A stretch of 64,000 bases of DNA. Source: Sulfidibacter corallicola. Lineage in GTDB: Bacteria > Acidobacteriota > Holophagae > Acanthopleuribacterales > Acanthopleuribacteraceae. The position numbers and the translations under genes are program-made. This document shows, in pieces, positions 49,251 to 61,715 of this stretch. Location of the stretch: contig NZ_CP071793.1 in NCBI RefSeq assembly GCF_017498545.1, positions 2,542,001-2,606,000 on the forward strand, in the 5' to 3' direction. How positions within the stretch are numbered: position 1 is the first letter of the stretch; every line of letters begins with the position of its first letter. Under the pieces are notes generated by a model that was given only the letters and a program-made list of their open reading frames with translations, was not told the origin of the DNA and made no database searches.

Positions 49251-49446
49251 CGACCGGGCACCTCTTTTCTCGTATTCCGATGCGTCGTCGCGCGCCGGTG
49301 ACCGCGACCGAGGGATCGATGGCGCCAGTGGTGACACAGGTTCCAAAGCGCTTCGGCCGCCTTTCAAAAGACGTTGATTTCAGGTAGCATAGCCGAAACT
49401 CGACGATCTTTCCCAAAAGACGTGCAATCTTCGAGGCAGGCTGACC

Positions 49447-49863
49447 ATGATCCCGAACCGCATGGAAAAAGTGACCGTTTTGCTCGATCAAGTGTGGTCC
49501 CAAGGCATATTGACACCCGTCGATACGCTTTTGGCCCCCAACTACACCATCAAACACGACCCCGGCGATCCCTGGGCCGGCCACATTTTGGACCACGCCC
49601 AATACAAGGAGCGCGTTGTCCAATCGCGCGCCCCCTTCCCCGACCAGCGTTTCGACATCCGCGAAATGGTGGAAGCCGACGACCACGTAGTCGTCGCCTG
49701 GCACTGGCACGGTACCCACCGCGGCCAAATCCACGGGTTTGCGCCCACGGGTAACGTGCTGACCACCACCGGCATGACCCTCTACTATTTCGAAGGCGAC
49801 CGCATCAGCGCCCACTGGCAGGAAGTGGATCGCCTCGGCCTGTACCAACAACTCGCCGTTTGA
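49447..49863 (+). CDS. SnoaL-like polyketide cyclase-type protein
   Basis: 138 aa, one alpha+beta barrel of the NTF2/SnoaL superfamily. DTLLAPNYTIKHDPGDPWAG, REMVEADDHVVVAWHWHGTH and GMTLYYFEGDRISAHWQEVD are typical of the SnoaL 'ester cyclase' group, in which the His/Asp residues line a small hydrophobic pocket. Bacterial members act on varied small molecules and most are uncharacterised. The start at 49447 fits; a second Met five codons in is possible. Divergent from dedA with about 200 bp between, single gene. Confidence 0.78.
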   Translation: MIPNRMEKVTVLLDQVWSQGILTPVDTLLAPNYTIKHDPGDPWAGHILDHAQYKERVVQSRAPFPDQRFDIREMVEADDHVVVAWHWHGTHRGQIHGFAPTGNVLTTTGMTLYYFEGDRISAHWQEVDRLGLYQQLAV

Positions 49864-50183
49864 TTCGAATCCGACCGGGAACGAAGAAGCGAGTCGATCC
49901 GAAGGCGCACACGTCGGATTGCAAGGAAACCACCTGCCGAAAGTCCGGTTCCGGGTTAAAATAGGACCTCGCATACGAGAAACCAATGTTTTCGAATCGA
50001 GTTCTTCATGGTCTGTACCTCTATTCTCGGAAGGGCATCTTGGATGGTGATCGCGACATGTCACACCGATGCCAATCCAAATCGGTCGGCACACAACCGA
50101 TAGAGGTCATGAGTCGTGGTGTTTGAACCTGCGTCATTTTCCACATCACACCGCGTCCAGGCCAGCACGCCACAGGGGATTGC
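49864..50183. other. Promoter spacer of the EAL-HDOD gene
   Basis: 320 bp with no gene. AT-richer around 49960-50060. Confidence 0.4.
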
Positions 50184-51395
50184 ATGGAATCATTTATCGC
50201 GAGACAACCGATTTTCGATCGCAACCAAAACGTCTTCGGTTACGAACTCCTTTTTCGCAGCAGCCTGGCGAACTATTTCGATGGCAGCAATCAGGACAAG
50301 GCCGCCTCGAGCGTCATCGCCGACAGCACCATCGTCTTTGGGTTCGACACGCTCACCAGCGGGAAACGCGCCTTCATCAACCTGACCAAGGACACCCTGA
50401 TCAACTACGCCGGGCTCCTTCCCAAGGACCACACGGTCCTGGAGATCCTCGAAACGGTCGAACCGGACCAGGAAGTGATCGAGGCGGTCAAACAACTCAA
50501 GAAAAACGGCTACATGTTCGCTTTGGACGATTTCATCTACAACCCCATCTGGGAGCCCCTGATCGAAGTCGCCGACATCATCAAGATCGACTTCCTGGCC
50601 TCGGGTCCCGAGGAGCGCCAGGCCCTGGTTCAACGCCTCAAACCCATGGAAAAGCGCCTCTTGGCCGAGAAAGTGGAAACCCAGGAAGAGTTTCAGCAGG
50701 CCCTGGCCATGGGCTTCGACCTGTTTCAGGGCTTTTTCTTCGCAAAGCCGGTCATCCTCACCAAACGCGGCATGTCCGGTTCCAAGGTGAGCAACCTCCA
50801 AATTCTCCGAGCCATCAACAAACCCGGTTTGAACTACCGCGAAATCGAAGACATCATCAAGACCGACCTCACGCTTTCCTACAAGCTGATGAGCTACATC
50901 AACTCGGCCTTCTTCGGCCTGCAGACCGAGATCCGCTCCATCAAACACGCATTGGTCCTGATGGGCGAGCGGGAGATCCGCAAGTGGGCCACGTTGCTCG
51001 CCTTGAGTACCATGACCGAGGACAAACCGGCCGAATTACTGAAGAACGGCGCCACGCGAGCCCGCATGTGCGAACTGCTGGCCAAGAAATGCGGCCAGGG
51101 CGACAAGAGCGCCGACTACTTCCTCATGGGCCTGTTCTCCATCATCGACGCCATCATGGATAAGAACCTGGCGGAAATCCTGAAAGACATCCCCATCGCC
51201 CGCGACATCAAAAACGCCTTGATGCGCGTGGCCCGCAATCCCTTTCGCATGGTCCTCGAAATCGTGCTCGCCTACGAGAAGGGTGAATTCGCCGGTATCC
51301 AGCGCTACGCGGCGCGGGTCAACCTGCGCGAGACCGAGATCCCCAAGGCCTACATGGAAGCGGTGGAGTGGGCCCAGCAACTGCACTCCATGTGA
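50184..51395 (+). CDS. EAL-HDOD signalling protein (YuxH/CdgJ type)
   Basis: 403 aa, soluble. The N-terminal 195 residues follow the EAL fold, but the catalytic EAL motif is changed to YELLFR (about residues 20-25) and the later metal-binding Asp/Glu set is incomplete (LDDFIYNP, IKIDFLA, LLAEKVET), so c-di-GMP hydrolysis is unlikely. FDLFQGFFFAKPVI is the conserved EAL end. Residues 200-400 form an HDOD domain (LQILRAINKPGLNYREIEDI, LSYKLMSYINSAFFG, IKHALVLMGEREIRKWATLL), lacking HD catalytic pairs. CdgJ-like proteins regulate motility or cell processes by protein contacts. Monocistronic. Confidence 0.88.
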   Translation: MESFIARQPIFDRNQNVFGYELLFRSSLANYFDGSNQDKAASSVIADSTIVFGFDTLTSGKRAFINLTKDTLINYAGLLPKDHTVLEILETVEPDQEVIEAVKQLKKNGYMFALDDFIYNPIWEPLIEVADIIKIDFLASGPEERQALVQRLKPMEKRLLAEKVETQEEFQQALAMGFDLFQGFFFAKPVILTKRGMSGSKVSNLQILRAINKPGLNYREIEDIIKTDLTLSYKLMSYINSAFFGLQTEIRSIKHALVLMGEREIRKWATLLALSTMTEDKPAELLKNGATRARMCELLAKKCGQGDKSADYFLMGLFSIIDAIMDKNLAEILKDIPIARDIKNALMRVARNPFRMVLEIVLAYEKGEFAGIQRYAARVNLRETEIPKAYMEAVEWAQQLHSM

Positions 51396-51442
51396 GCCGG
51401 GAGCGCAGACCGGATCGCCAGGGCTTCGCATGCTGCGGGTAT

Positions 51443-51470
51443 AAAAAAAGCCGGCCAAGGTGGCCGGCAA
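51443..51470 (-). terminator. Intrinsic terminator for the DUF3103 gene
   Basis: Read on the minus strand: GCCGGCCA, 3-nt loop, TGGCCGGC, then seven T's (51444-51450 are A's on the plus strand). It lies 63 bp after the stop of the minus-strand gene and 56 bp after the EAL-HDOD gene, which it could also help to end. Confidence 0.85.
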
Positions 51471-51532
51471 TGAGGGTTTGTGACTGATCTAAGTCAAGGA
51501 AAATCAAAGGGCAATCGATAGGACGACGGACA

Positions 51533-52693
51533 CTAGTTGGACTGCAGGATGTAGGGCGAAAGGGTCATGCGGGCGTTGCCGCTGGCACCGTAGTAGTCGG
51601 TGTAGCGCTGGCCCTTTTCGATGGTGTAGTAGACATCCAGGTAGTCGTCGTCGTTGGAGAACCAGTGAGAGGGCATGGCGCGAATGATTTCACCGGCCAG
51701 GTTCACCAAACCGGAGTAGGGTGCGCTCTCGGGGAAGACGCGCATGACTTCGGCGACCGCGTTGATCAACTGAACCACCAGATCCTGGTAGTTGGTGTTG
51801 TCATCGTGCTCCATCAGGACGATGTTGGCCGCGGCATAGCGGTACTGGTCCCAGAAAATGAGAATTTGGTTGGGGTAGTAGTTCTTGCCGTCCTTGTCCA
51901 GGTAGGGCATGTCGACGGCTTGGATGTTGGCTCTCAGGTCGTCGGGGTGCACGCCGTTGACCAGCGCGTACACTTCGGCGTTGCCGGAAATCCAAGGCTC
52001 TTGGTCGTCGTTCAGGTGAACCTTGTCCAGTTTGTGGGTGTCGACCCCGGCCTTGCTCTGCACGGTGGCGGGCACTTCGGCCTGCAGACCGGCGGCACGG
52101 AAGGCGTCGTTCATGTAGGCGAGGCCGGCTCTCAGGTCTTCGCGGGAATCGATGCCCACCACCAGCACGGGCTGGGCGGGTGCGTTGACGACGTCGAGAA
52201 GATGGAGGTTGCCGGCGGTGTCGAAGGCTTCGATGGCGGTCCACTCGGCATCGTCACCGGCAGGTTGGTAGGCCACGAGATACTCGCTGCTGGCCTGGAG
52301 ATGGCTGGTGGCCGGGGCGACGAGGCGCAGGGACAGCAGTTCTTGGGTGTAGGATTCGATGCCTTTGGCCTGGCGGATCTGGAGATCGAGGGAGGCCAAT
52401 TCAGAAGCCAGGTCGGCGGCGCCCTTGGCCTGGAAAATTTGGGCGTAATCGTTGATCAAGGTCACCAGGGGAGCCTGATCCCGCTTGGCATCGATGCGGC
52501 TTTCCATGAACTTGCGGAACTGGGTGTCTTTCAGTTGAACGGCGACACGCTGAGCCAGGTCGCGTTTGTGAACGTGAAGTTCGGAAAGATCGAGCACGGG
52601 GACACGTTGATCGGAAACAGGAATACGATTGGCAGCAAATGCAGGCACGAGTAAACAGGAAGCCAAAAAGACGTAAAGAAGGCGTCGAAACAT
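51533..52693 (-). CDS. Exported DUF3103-family protein
   Basis: 386 aa. Signal peptide MFRRLLYVFLASCLLVPAFA, cleaved before ANRIPV. The body matches the DUF3103 pattern as I know it: a helical N-terminal third (DLAQRVAVQLKDTQFRKFME, LVTLINDYAQIF), a central VLVVGIDSRED strand, then GNAEVYALVNGVHPDD, YYPNQILIFWDQYRYAAANI and a C-terminal region with DDDYLDVYYTIEKG. Some members are annotated as vibriolysin-adjacent secreted proteins; the function is not known. GGAG is six bases before the ATG at 52693 but only three before 52696, favouring the former. Single gene with its own terminator. Confidence 0.75.
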   Translation of the reverse strand: MFRRLLYVFLASCLLVPAFAANRIPVSDQRVPVLDLSELHVHKRDLAQRVAVQLKDTQFRKFMESRIDAKRDQAPLVTLINDYAQIFQAKGAADLASELASLDLQIRQAKGIESYTQELLSLRLVAPATSHLQASSEYLVAYQPAGDDAEWTAIEAFDTAGNLHLLDVVNAPAQPVLVVGIDSREDLRAGLAYMNDAFRAAGLQAEVPATVQSKAGVDTHKLDKVHLNDDQEPWISGNAEVYALVNGVHPDDLRANIQAVDMPYLDKDGKNYYPNQILIFWDQYRYAAANIVLMEHDDNTNYQDLVVQLINAVAEVMRVFPESAPYSGLVNLAGEIIRAMPSHWFSNDDDYLDVYYTIEKGQRYTDYYGASGNARMTLSPYILQSN

Positions 52694-53030
52694 CATATTC
52701 TCCTCTGTGATGGTGTTAACGGATAGAGCCAAGTGCGGGGTGCTCGGCTAAATAGCGTTTTTTAATGTATTTACGCAAATATTGAACGAGGCTTCATTCT
52801 TATTGATCGCAACGTGAGAGTCAACAACTTTTGCCGGACCAGTAAAACTTCAGTAAACAATGTCACACTTTTTCCTTTCCAATCACTTTATTGCAAATCG
52901 CGCACAATTCCGATTGGCGCGAAATCCTAGAATTGGAATCTTGCGCAAAACGACGAGAAAGTACCGAGAGCCAACTCTCGCCCGGGCTTTCGCTACATTA
53001 TTAATATGCGGTGAGAGGTTTCGTGTTCGG
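52694..53030. other. AT-rich spacer upstream of the DUF3103 gene
   Basis: 337 bp, markedly AT-rich (52740-52960), likely the DUF3103 promoter region. No gene. Confidence 0.45.
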
Positions 53031-53560
53031 CATGCGCGATTGCGGTCCCGGTCTGGGGGATTGCACTCTCGGCATGCGGGAACTCCTCGGTCCCTCGCTT
53101 CGAACGGTCGGGCCGGCGGCCCAACTTACTGCCATCTCGGCTCTCTCGGCATGCGGGCACTCCTCGGTCCCTCGCTTCGAAAGGTCGGGCCGGCGGCCCA
53201 ACTTACTGCCATTTCGCCACTCTCGGCATGCGGGCACTCCTCGGTCCCTCGCTTCGAAAGGTCGGGCCGGCGGCCCAACTTACTGCCATTTCGCCACTCT
53301 CGACATGCGGGCACTCCTCGGTCCCTCGCTTCGAAAGGTCGGGCCGGCGGCCCAACTTACTGCCATTTCGCCACTCTCGGCATGCGGGCGCCCCTCGGTC
53401 CCTCGCTTCGAAGGGTCGGGCCGGCGGCCCAACTTACTGCCATTTCGGCTCTCTCGGCATGCGGGCACTCCTCGGTCCCTCGCTTCGAAAGGTCGGGCCG
53501 GCGGCCCAACTTACTGCCTTCCCGGCTCTCTCGACATGCGGGTACTTCTGGGTCATTTGG
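53031..53560 (+). repeat. 77-bp tandem array of palindromic modules (6 units)
   Basis: GTCGGGCCGG starts at 53107, 53184, 53261, 53338, 53415 and 53492: five exact 77-bp steps. The core GTCGGGCCGGCGGCCCAAC is in forward orientation, with CTCGCTTCGAA before it and CTTACTGCCATTTCGCC then GGCATGCGGGCACTCCTCGG after. Units differ at only a few bases (for example GACATG for GGCATG), so the array looks recently amplified or homogenised. It lies about 400 bp upstream of the NRPS gene. Confidence 0.95.
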
Positions 53561-53969
53561 TCCGTAACGTCAGGTGGTACAAGGCATTGAGTTTCCGGTG
53601 CCAGTCCGGTGCTCGACCGGGTTTCGCCTCGCTCGCGTTCTGCGGTGGCCAGCCGTTGCCCGCTGGGCTAGAATAGTCCGTTTAAGGTTTTAATTGATTT
53701 CCGGATCGGATATGCTTTTCAGCACAAACAGCTACGATTACCAAGGAACATTCATTCTCTCCGAATCGAGAGATCGAGAAGTGACCGCCGCGGACAGGTT
53801 TCCGCGAACAGTGACTTTCTGCTCTCCCTTCCGCACATTCAGACGCCACGAAACCCGTCGAAATGATCGCGGCTCGCGCTCGAAATACCTGCCAAATGTC
53901 GGGACGGCGCGGCGGAACGAAAAAATCGTGCGTCCGACGTGATGGACGCACTCTGTAAGGATGAGGCAA
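53561..53969. other. Spacer upstream of the NRPS gene
   Basis: 409 bp, AT-rich around 53670-53770, no gene. Probably carries the NRPS promoter. Confidence 0.45.
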
Positions 53970-58661
<4,692 letters not shown>

Positions 58662-58725
58662 GCGAATCAAGCGCAGGCCCGGCAGACACGCATGCAGCCG
58701 GGCTCGCGATCATCCCCAAACACTG

Positions 58726-58762
58726 AGGCGGGCAGGCCCCGATTGGGCCTCCCGCCTTTTTT
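58726..58762 (+). terminator. Intrinsic terminator after the NRPS gene
   Basis: AGGCGGG-CA-GGCCC, 5-nt loop, GGGCC-T-CCCGCCT, then TTTTT. Sixty-five bases after the NRPS stop. The gap to 59004 holds nothing else. Confidence 0.85.
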
Positions 58763-59004
58763 GGTTGATTTTCGCTTGCAGGGCTTCCCCAGGGTCACCG
58801 TTCACGGATCGGCCGGGTTTTCGAGGCGGGATCAGGACTCTTCGTCCCGGGAACGCAGGGGAATGCCAGGATCCGCAGAACCTGGACGAGACCACGGCAG
58901 GCCCCGATGTTCGAGGCTTCCCTTCCCGGCTTTGGCGATTCCGGGCTTCCCGGTTTTTGTGTCACCGACGGTAGGCCGAGCCCATGCACGAGACCAACCG
59001 CGTC

Positions 59005-60135
59005 TCAGTCGCCGTAGATCTTCGTGTCCATCATGAACGCCAGCCAGGCGAAGGCGAAGTCGTTGCCGTGCGCGATCGGCTTCAGGGACTTGCCCTTCAT
59101 CGGGCCCGCGATCGCGGTGCCGGTGATATCCCATTCGCTCTTGGTCTGGGCATCGACGAACAGCCCGTCACGATAGGAGAATTTCAACACCTTGCCGTCT
59201 ACTTCGGGATCGAACACACCGGTGGCGCCGATGTCCTCCGAAGCGGCGATCTCCTTTTTATCCAGGGCCGAAGCCGCACCCTCGGCATGAAAGACGACAA
59301 TCTTGCGCTTGGCGATCTTGTCGTGAATCACGCGCTTTTGGCGGGTTCGGCTGTAGGGGTAGGCCTTGGCCTTTTTGCCGATTTTCACGGTGATCACGCG
59401 CTCCATCGGCGGTAAACGCTCGTCGAGCGCGTCTTTGAAGAGAAAGGGCTTGCGGTCCGTCTCGTCGTAATCGACGTAGGGATTCTGACCGTAGGCGCGA
59501 TCGTGGCCTGTCTCGCGCGACAGGACCTTGCCCTGGGGATGCGCCTTCCGGAACTGGGCGAACCCGATCAATTGGCTGGGGACCACATCCAGGAACTTGC
59601 CGGCGTGGGTGCCCACCAGGCCTTCGCCGGTGAATTGTTGCCATAACGATTCGGTTTGGCGGTCGTACATCACCAGATCCGATTTGCGCAAAAAGCCGGA
59701 CACGCCGAAGTCGAGCACCGCGCCTTCGAAGCGGCGGTCGAACACCGCGGTGGCGTTGCAGAGCGGGCAAAAAGTCACCGACACGGGGGTACCCCCGACC
59801 GTATCGTTCACGATTTCGTGCCACATGAGGATTTGCAGCGGGTAGGCCCGCGCGTCGTCACCGACCTTCAGGGCGATCACGGGATCTTTGGCATCGAGCC
59901 ACGCGGCCGCATCGGAGACGGTGACGAACACGGGATCGTCGATCGGGGGAATGCCGTCTTTGCCGGGGCCGCCGGCGAGCAATTCGCCGAGATCGATTTC
60001 GGATTTGGTGAGGTCGGTCTTCCAGGTCTGGAGAATTTTCACGGGGTCGGGTCGCTTCTTCTTTTGGGCGAACGCATGTGGGGCCATCGTCAGGCAGAGA
60101 CACACTGCGACGATGCGCGTGATTTGGGCCAGCAT
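59005..60135 (-). CDS. Exported DUF3179-domain protein
   Basis: 376 aa. Signal peptide about 1-23 (ITRIVAVCLCLTMAPHAFA). DUF3179 fills the rest: ILMWHEIVNDTVGGTPVSVT, the paired-Cys motif FCPLCNATAVFDRR, LDFGVSGFLRKSDLVMYDRQ and TESLWQQFTGEGLVG are the family's most conserved stretches. The Cys-Pro-Leu-Cys pair and His/Asp residues suggest a metal or redox site, but no activity is established. GGAG eight bases before the ATG at 60135 fixes the start; the frame runs open further upstream only because a 33-bp repeat array has no stops. It is transcribed opposite to the NRPS. Confidence 0.85.
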   Translation of the reverse strand: MLAQITRIVAVCLCLTMAPHAFAQKKKRPDPVKILQTWKTDLTKSEIDLGELLAGGPGKDGIPPIDDPVFVTVSDAAAWLDAKDPVIALKVGDDARAYPLQILMWHEIVNDTVGGTPVSVTFCPLCNATAVFDRRFEGAVLDFGVSGFLRKSDLVMYDRQTESLWQQFTGEGLVGTHAGKFLDVVPSQLIGFAQFRKAHPQGKVLSRETGHDRAYGQNPYVDYDETDRKPFLFKDALDERLPPMERVITVKIGKKAKAYPYSRTRQKRVIHDKIAKRKIVVFHAEGAASALDKKEIAASEDIGATGVFDPEVDGKVLKFSYRDGLFVDAQTKSEWDITGTAIAGPMKGKSLKPIAHGNDFAFAWLAFMMDTKIYGD

Positions 60136-60284
60136 CACGAAAACTCCTTGAGTGAGGTATCTAAGGTTATTAAAAGAAATGACATCAGCATAACACCCAG
60201 GGAACGCCAATACTTCCCCCGCATGCGCCAAAAACCGAACGGGACGGATGGCAGGAAATACCGGATGCTTGGATGCGCATTGTC

Positions 60285-60830
60285 CACCATCAACCGCATG
60301 CTTGGATGTTCGTCGTCCCGGATCAACCCCATGCTTGGTTGTTCGTTGTTCGCGGCCAACCGCATGCTTGGATGTTCGTCGTCCGGAATCAACCCCATGC
60401 TTGGTTGATCGTTGCCCGTGGCCAACCGCATGCTTGGTTGTTCGTCGTCCGGGGTCAACCGCATGCTTGGATGTTCGTCGTCCCGGATCAACCGCATGCT
60501 TGGTTCTTCGTCGTCCCGGATCAACCGCATGCTTGGTTGATCGTTGCTCGTGGCCAACCGCATGCTTGGATGTTCGTCGTCCGGAATCAACCGCATGCTT
60601 GGTTCTTCGTCGTCCCGGATCAACCGCATGCTTCGTTAATCGTTGTTCGCGGCCAACTGCATGCTTGGTTGATCGTTGCTCGTGGCCAACCGCATGCTTG
60701 GATGTTCGTCGTCCGGGATCAACCCCATGCTTGGTTGATCGTTGCCCGTGGCCAACCGCATGCTTGGTTGTTCGTTGTCCGGGATCAACCGCATGCTTGG
60801 TTGATCGTTGCTCGTGGCCAATCCTGAAGG
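60285..60830. repeat. 33-bp minisatellite, about 16 copies
   Basis: CATGCTTGG recurs every 33 bp from 60297 to 60792 (16 copies). Units share AACCGCATGCTTGG and differ in the next 19 bases, which fall into a few recurrent types (TTCGTCGTCCGGGATC, TTCGTTGTTCGCGGCC, ATCGTTGCCCGTGGCC). Since 33 is a multiple of three and the unit lacks stops, long frames exist on both strands (repeating ACLDVRRPGST, or HAWMFVVPDQP, or PSMRLIRDDEH), none with a ribosome site. From 60136 to 61715 no gene is supported. Confidence 0.9.
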
Positions 60831-61020
60831 GATGGCCGACCTCATGTTTGGACCACAAATAATTTAAAACGCGGGCCTCTGGCCCGCCACCAGCAGGGAC
60901 CCTGTAAGGGTCACACATTACAGCGAAGGGTTAAGGAGGCGGCGCCGACGCAACCCTGGTTGTTTGGAGTGCCCGAACCCCAGCCCTGGAGGGGCGGAAC
61001 TACCAAGCGCCTCCCGGAGT

Positions 61021-61115
61021 TCCCGTCACCTCCGTGGAGCCCTTCGCGGAATTTCCGTCACCTCCGTGGAGCCCTTCGCCGAATTTCCGTCAAGTCCGTG
61101 GAGCCCTTCGCGGAG
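61021..61115. repeat. 32-bp direct repeat, three copies
   Basis: TCCGTGG begins at 61031, 61063 and 61095, each followed by AGCCCTTCGC and a variant of GGAATTTCCGTCA. Confidence 0.88.
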
Positions 61116-61259
61116 CCGCCCCTTCAGGGCTGGGGTCCGGGAACCTCGAACAACCAGGGTTACGGTGCCTTGGCGGCACCTCACCCTTCGCTGTACTGTG
61201 TCGTCCCTTCAGGACGCCCGCTGGTGGCGTGCCTTCGGCACGCATTTTTATTTAACGTT

Positions 61260-61660
61260 GATCCAAACATGGGTTTGGCCATCCCTCCAGGATTGGCCCG
61301 GGACACCGCCCGTCCAATGATGGGTCAAGAAGGAACGTTGGCCATCCCTCCAGGATTGGCCCGGGACACCGCCCGTCCAATGATGGGTCAAGAAGGAACG
61401 TTGGCCATCCCTCCAGGATTGGCCCGGGACACCGCCCGTCCAATGATGGGTCGAGAAGGAACGTTGGCCATCCCTTCCGGATTCGCCCGGGACGACCCAC
61501 ATCCATCCATGGATTCATGGATGGGAAACGTTGGCCACCCCTTCAGGATTCGCCCGGGACGACCCACATCCATCCATGGATTCATGGGTGGGAACCGTTG
61601 GCCATCCCTTCAGGATTCGCCCGGGGCGCCGCCCATCATGGATCGATTACCGGGGAACGT
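61260..61660. repeat. 63-bp then 67-bp minisatellite, six copies
   Basis: GGCCATCCC starts at 61277, 61340, 61403 and 61466 (63-bp steps), then at 61533 and 61600 (67-bp steps). Units share GGATTGGCCCGGGAC or GGATTCGCCCGGGAC. The 63-bp type has CGCCCGTCCAATGATGGGTC. The 67-bp type has CCCACATCCATCCATGGATT, itself palindromic. The array ends 56 bp before the stop of the minus-strand PKS gene. Confidence 0.9.
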
Positions 61661-61715
61661 TCCAGCCCCCCGGAATTCGATCATCTTGATTGGTACCTGT
61701 CGGACAGCGCCTCGT

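Noticed and set aside
53031..53560. CRISPR array
   Set aside because: The repeats are direct tandem copies with no unique spacers between them, the repeated unit is 77 bp, and no cas genes are present. The same applies to the other arrays.
60248..60862. Long repetitive open frames over the 33-bp minisatellite on both strands
   Set aside because: They are open only because the unit length is a multiple of three and contains no stop. No ribosome site, and the peptides have no plausible fold.
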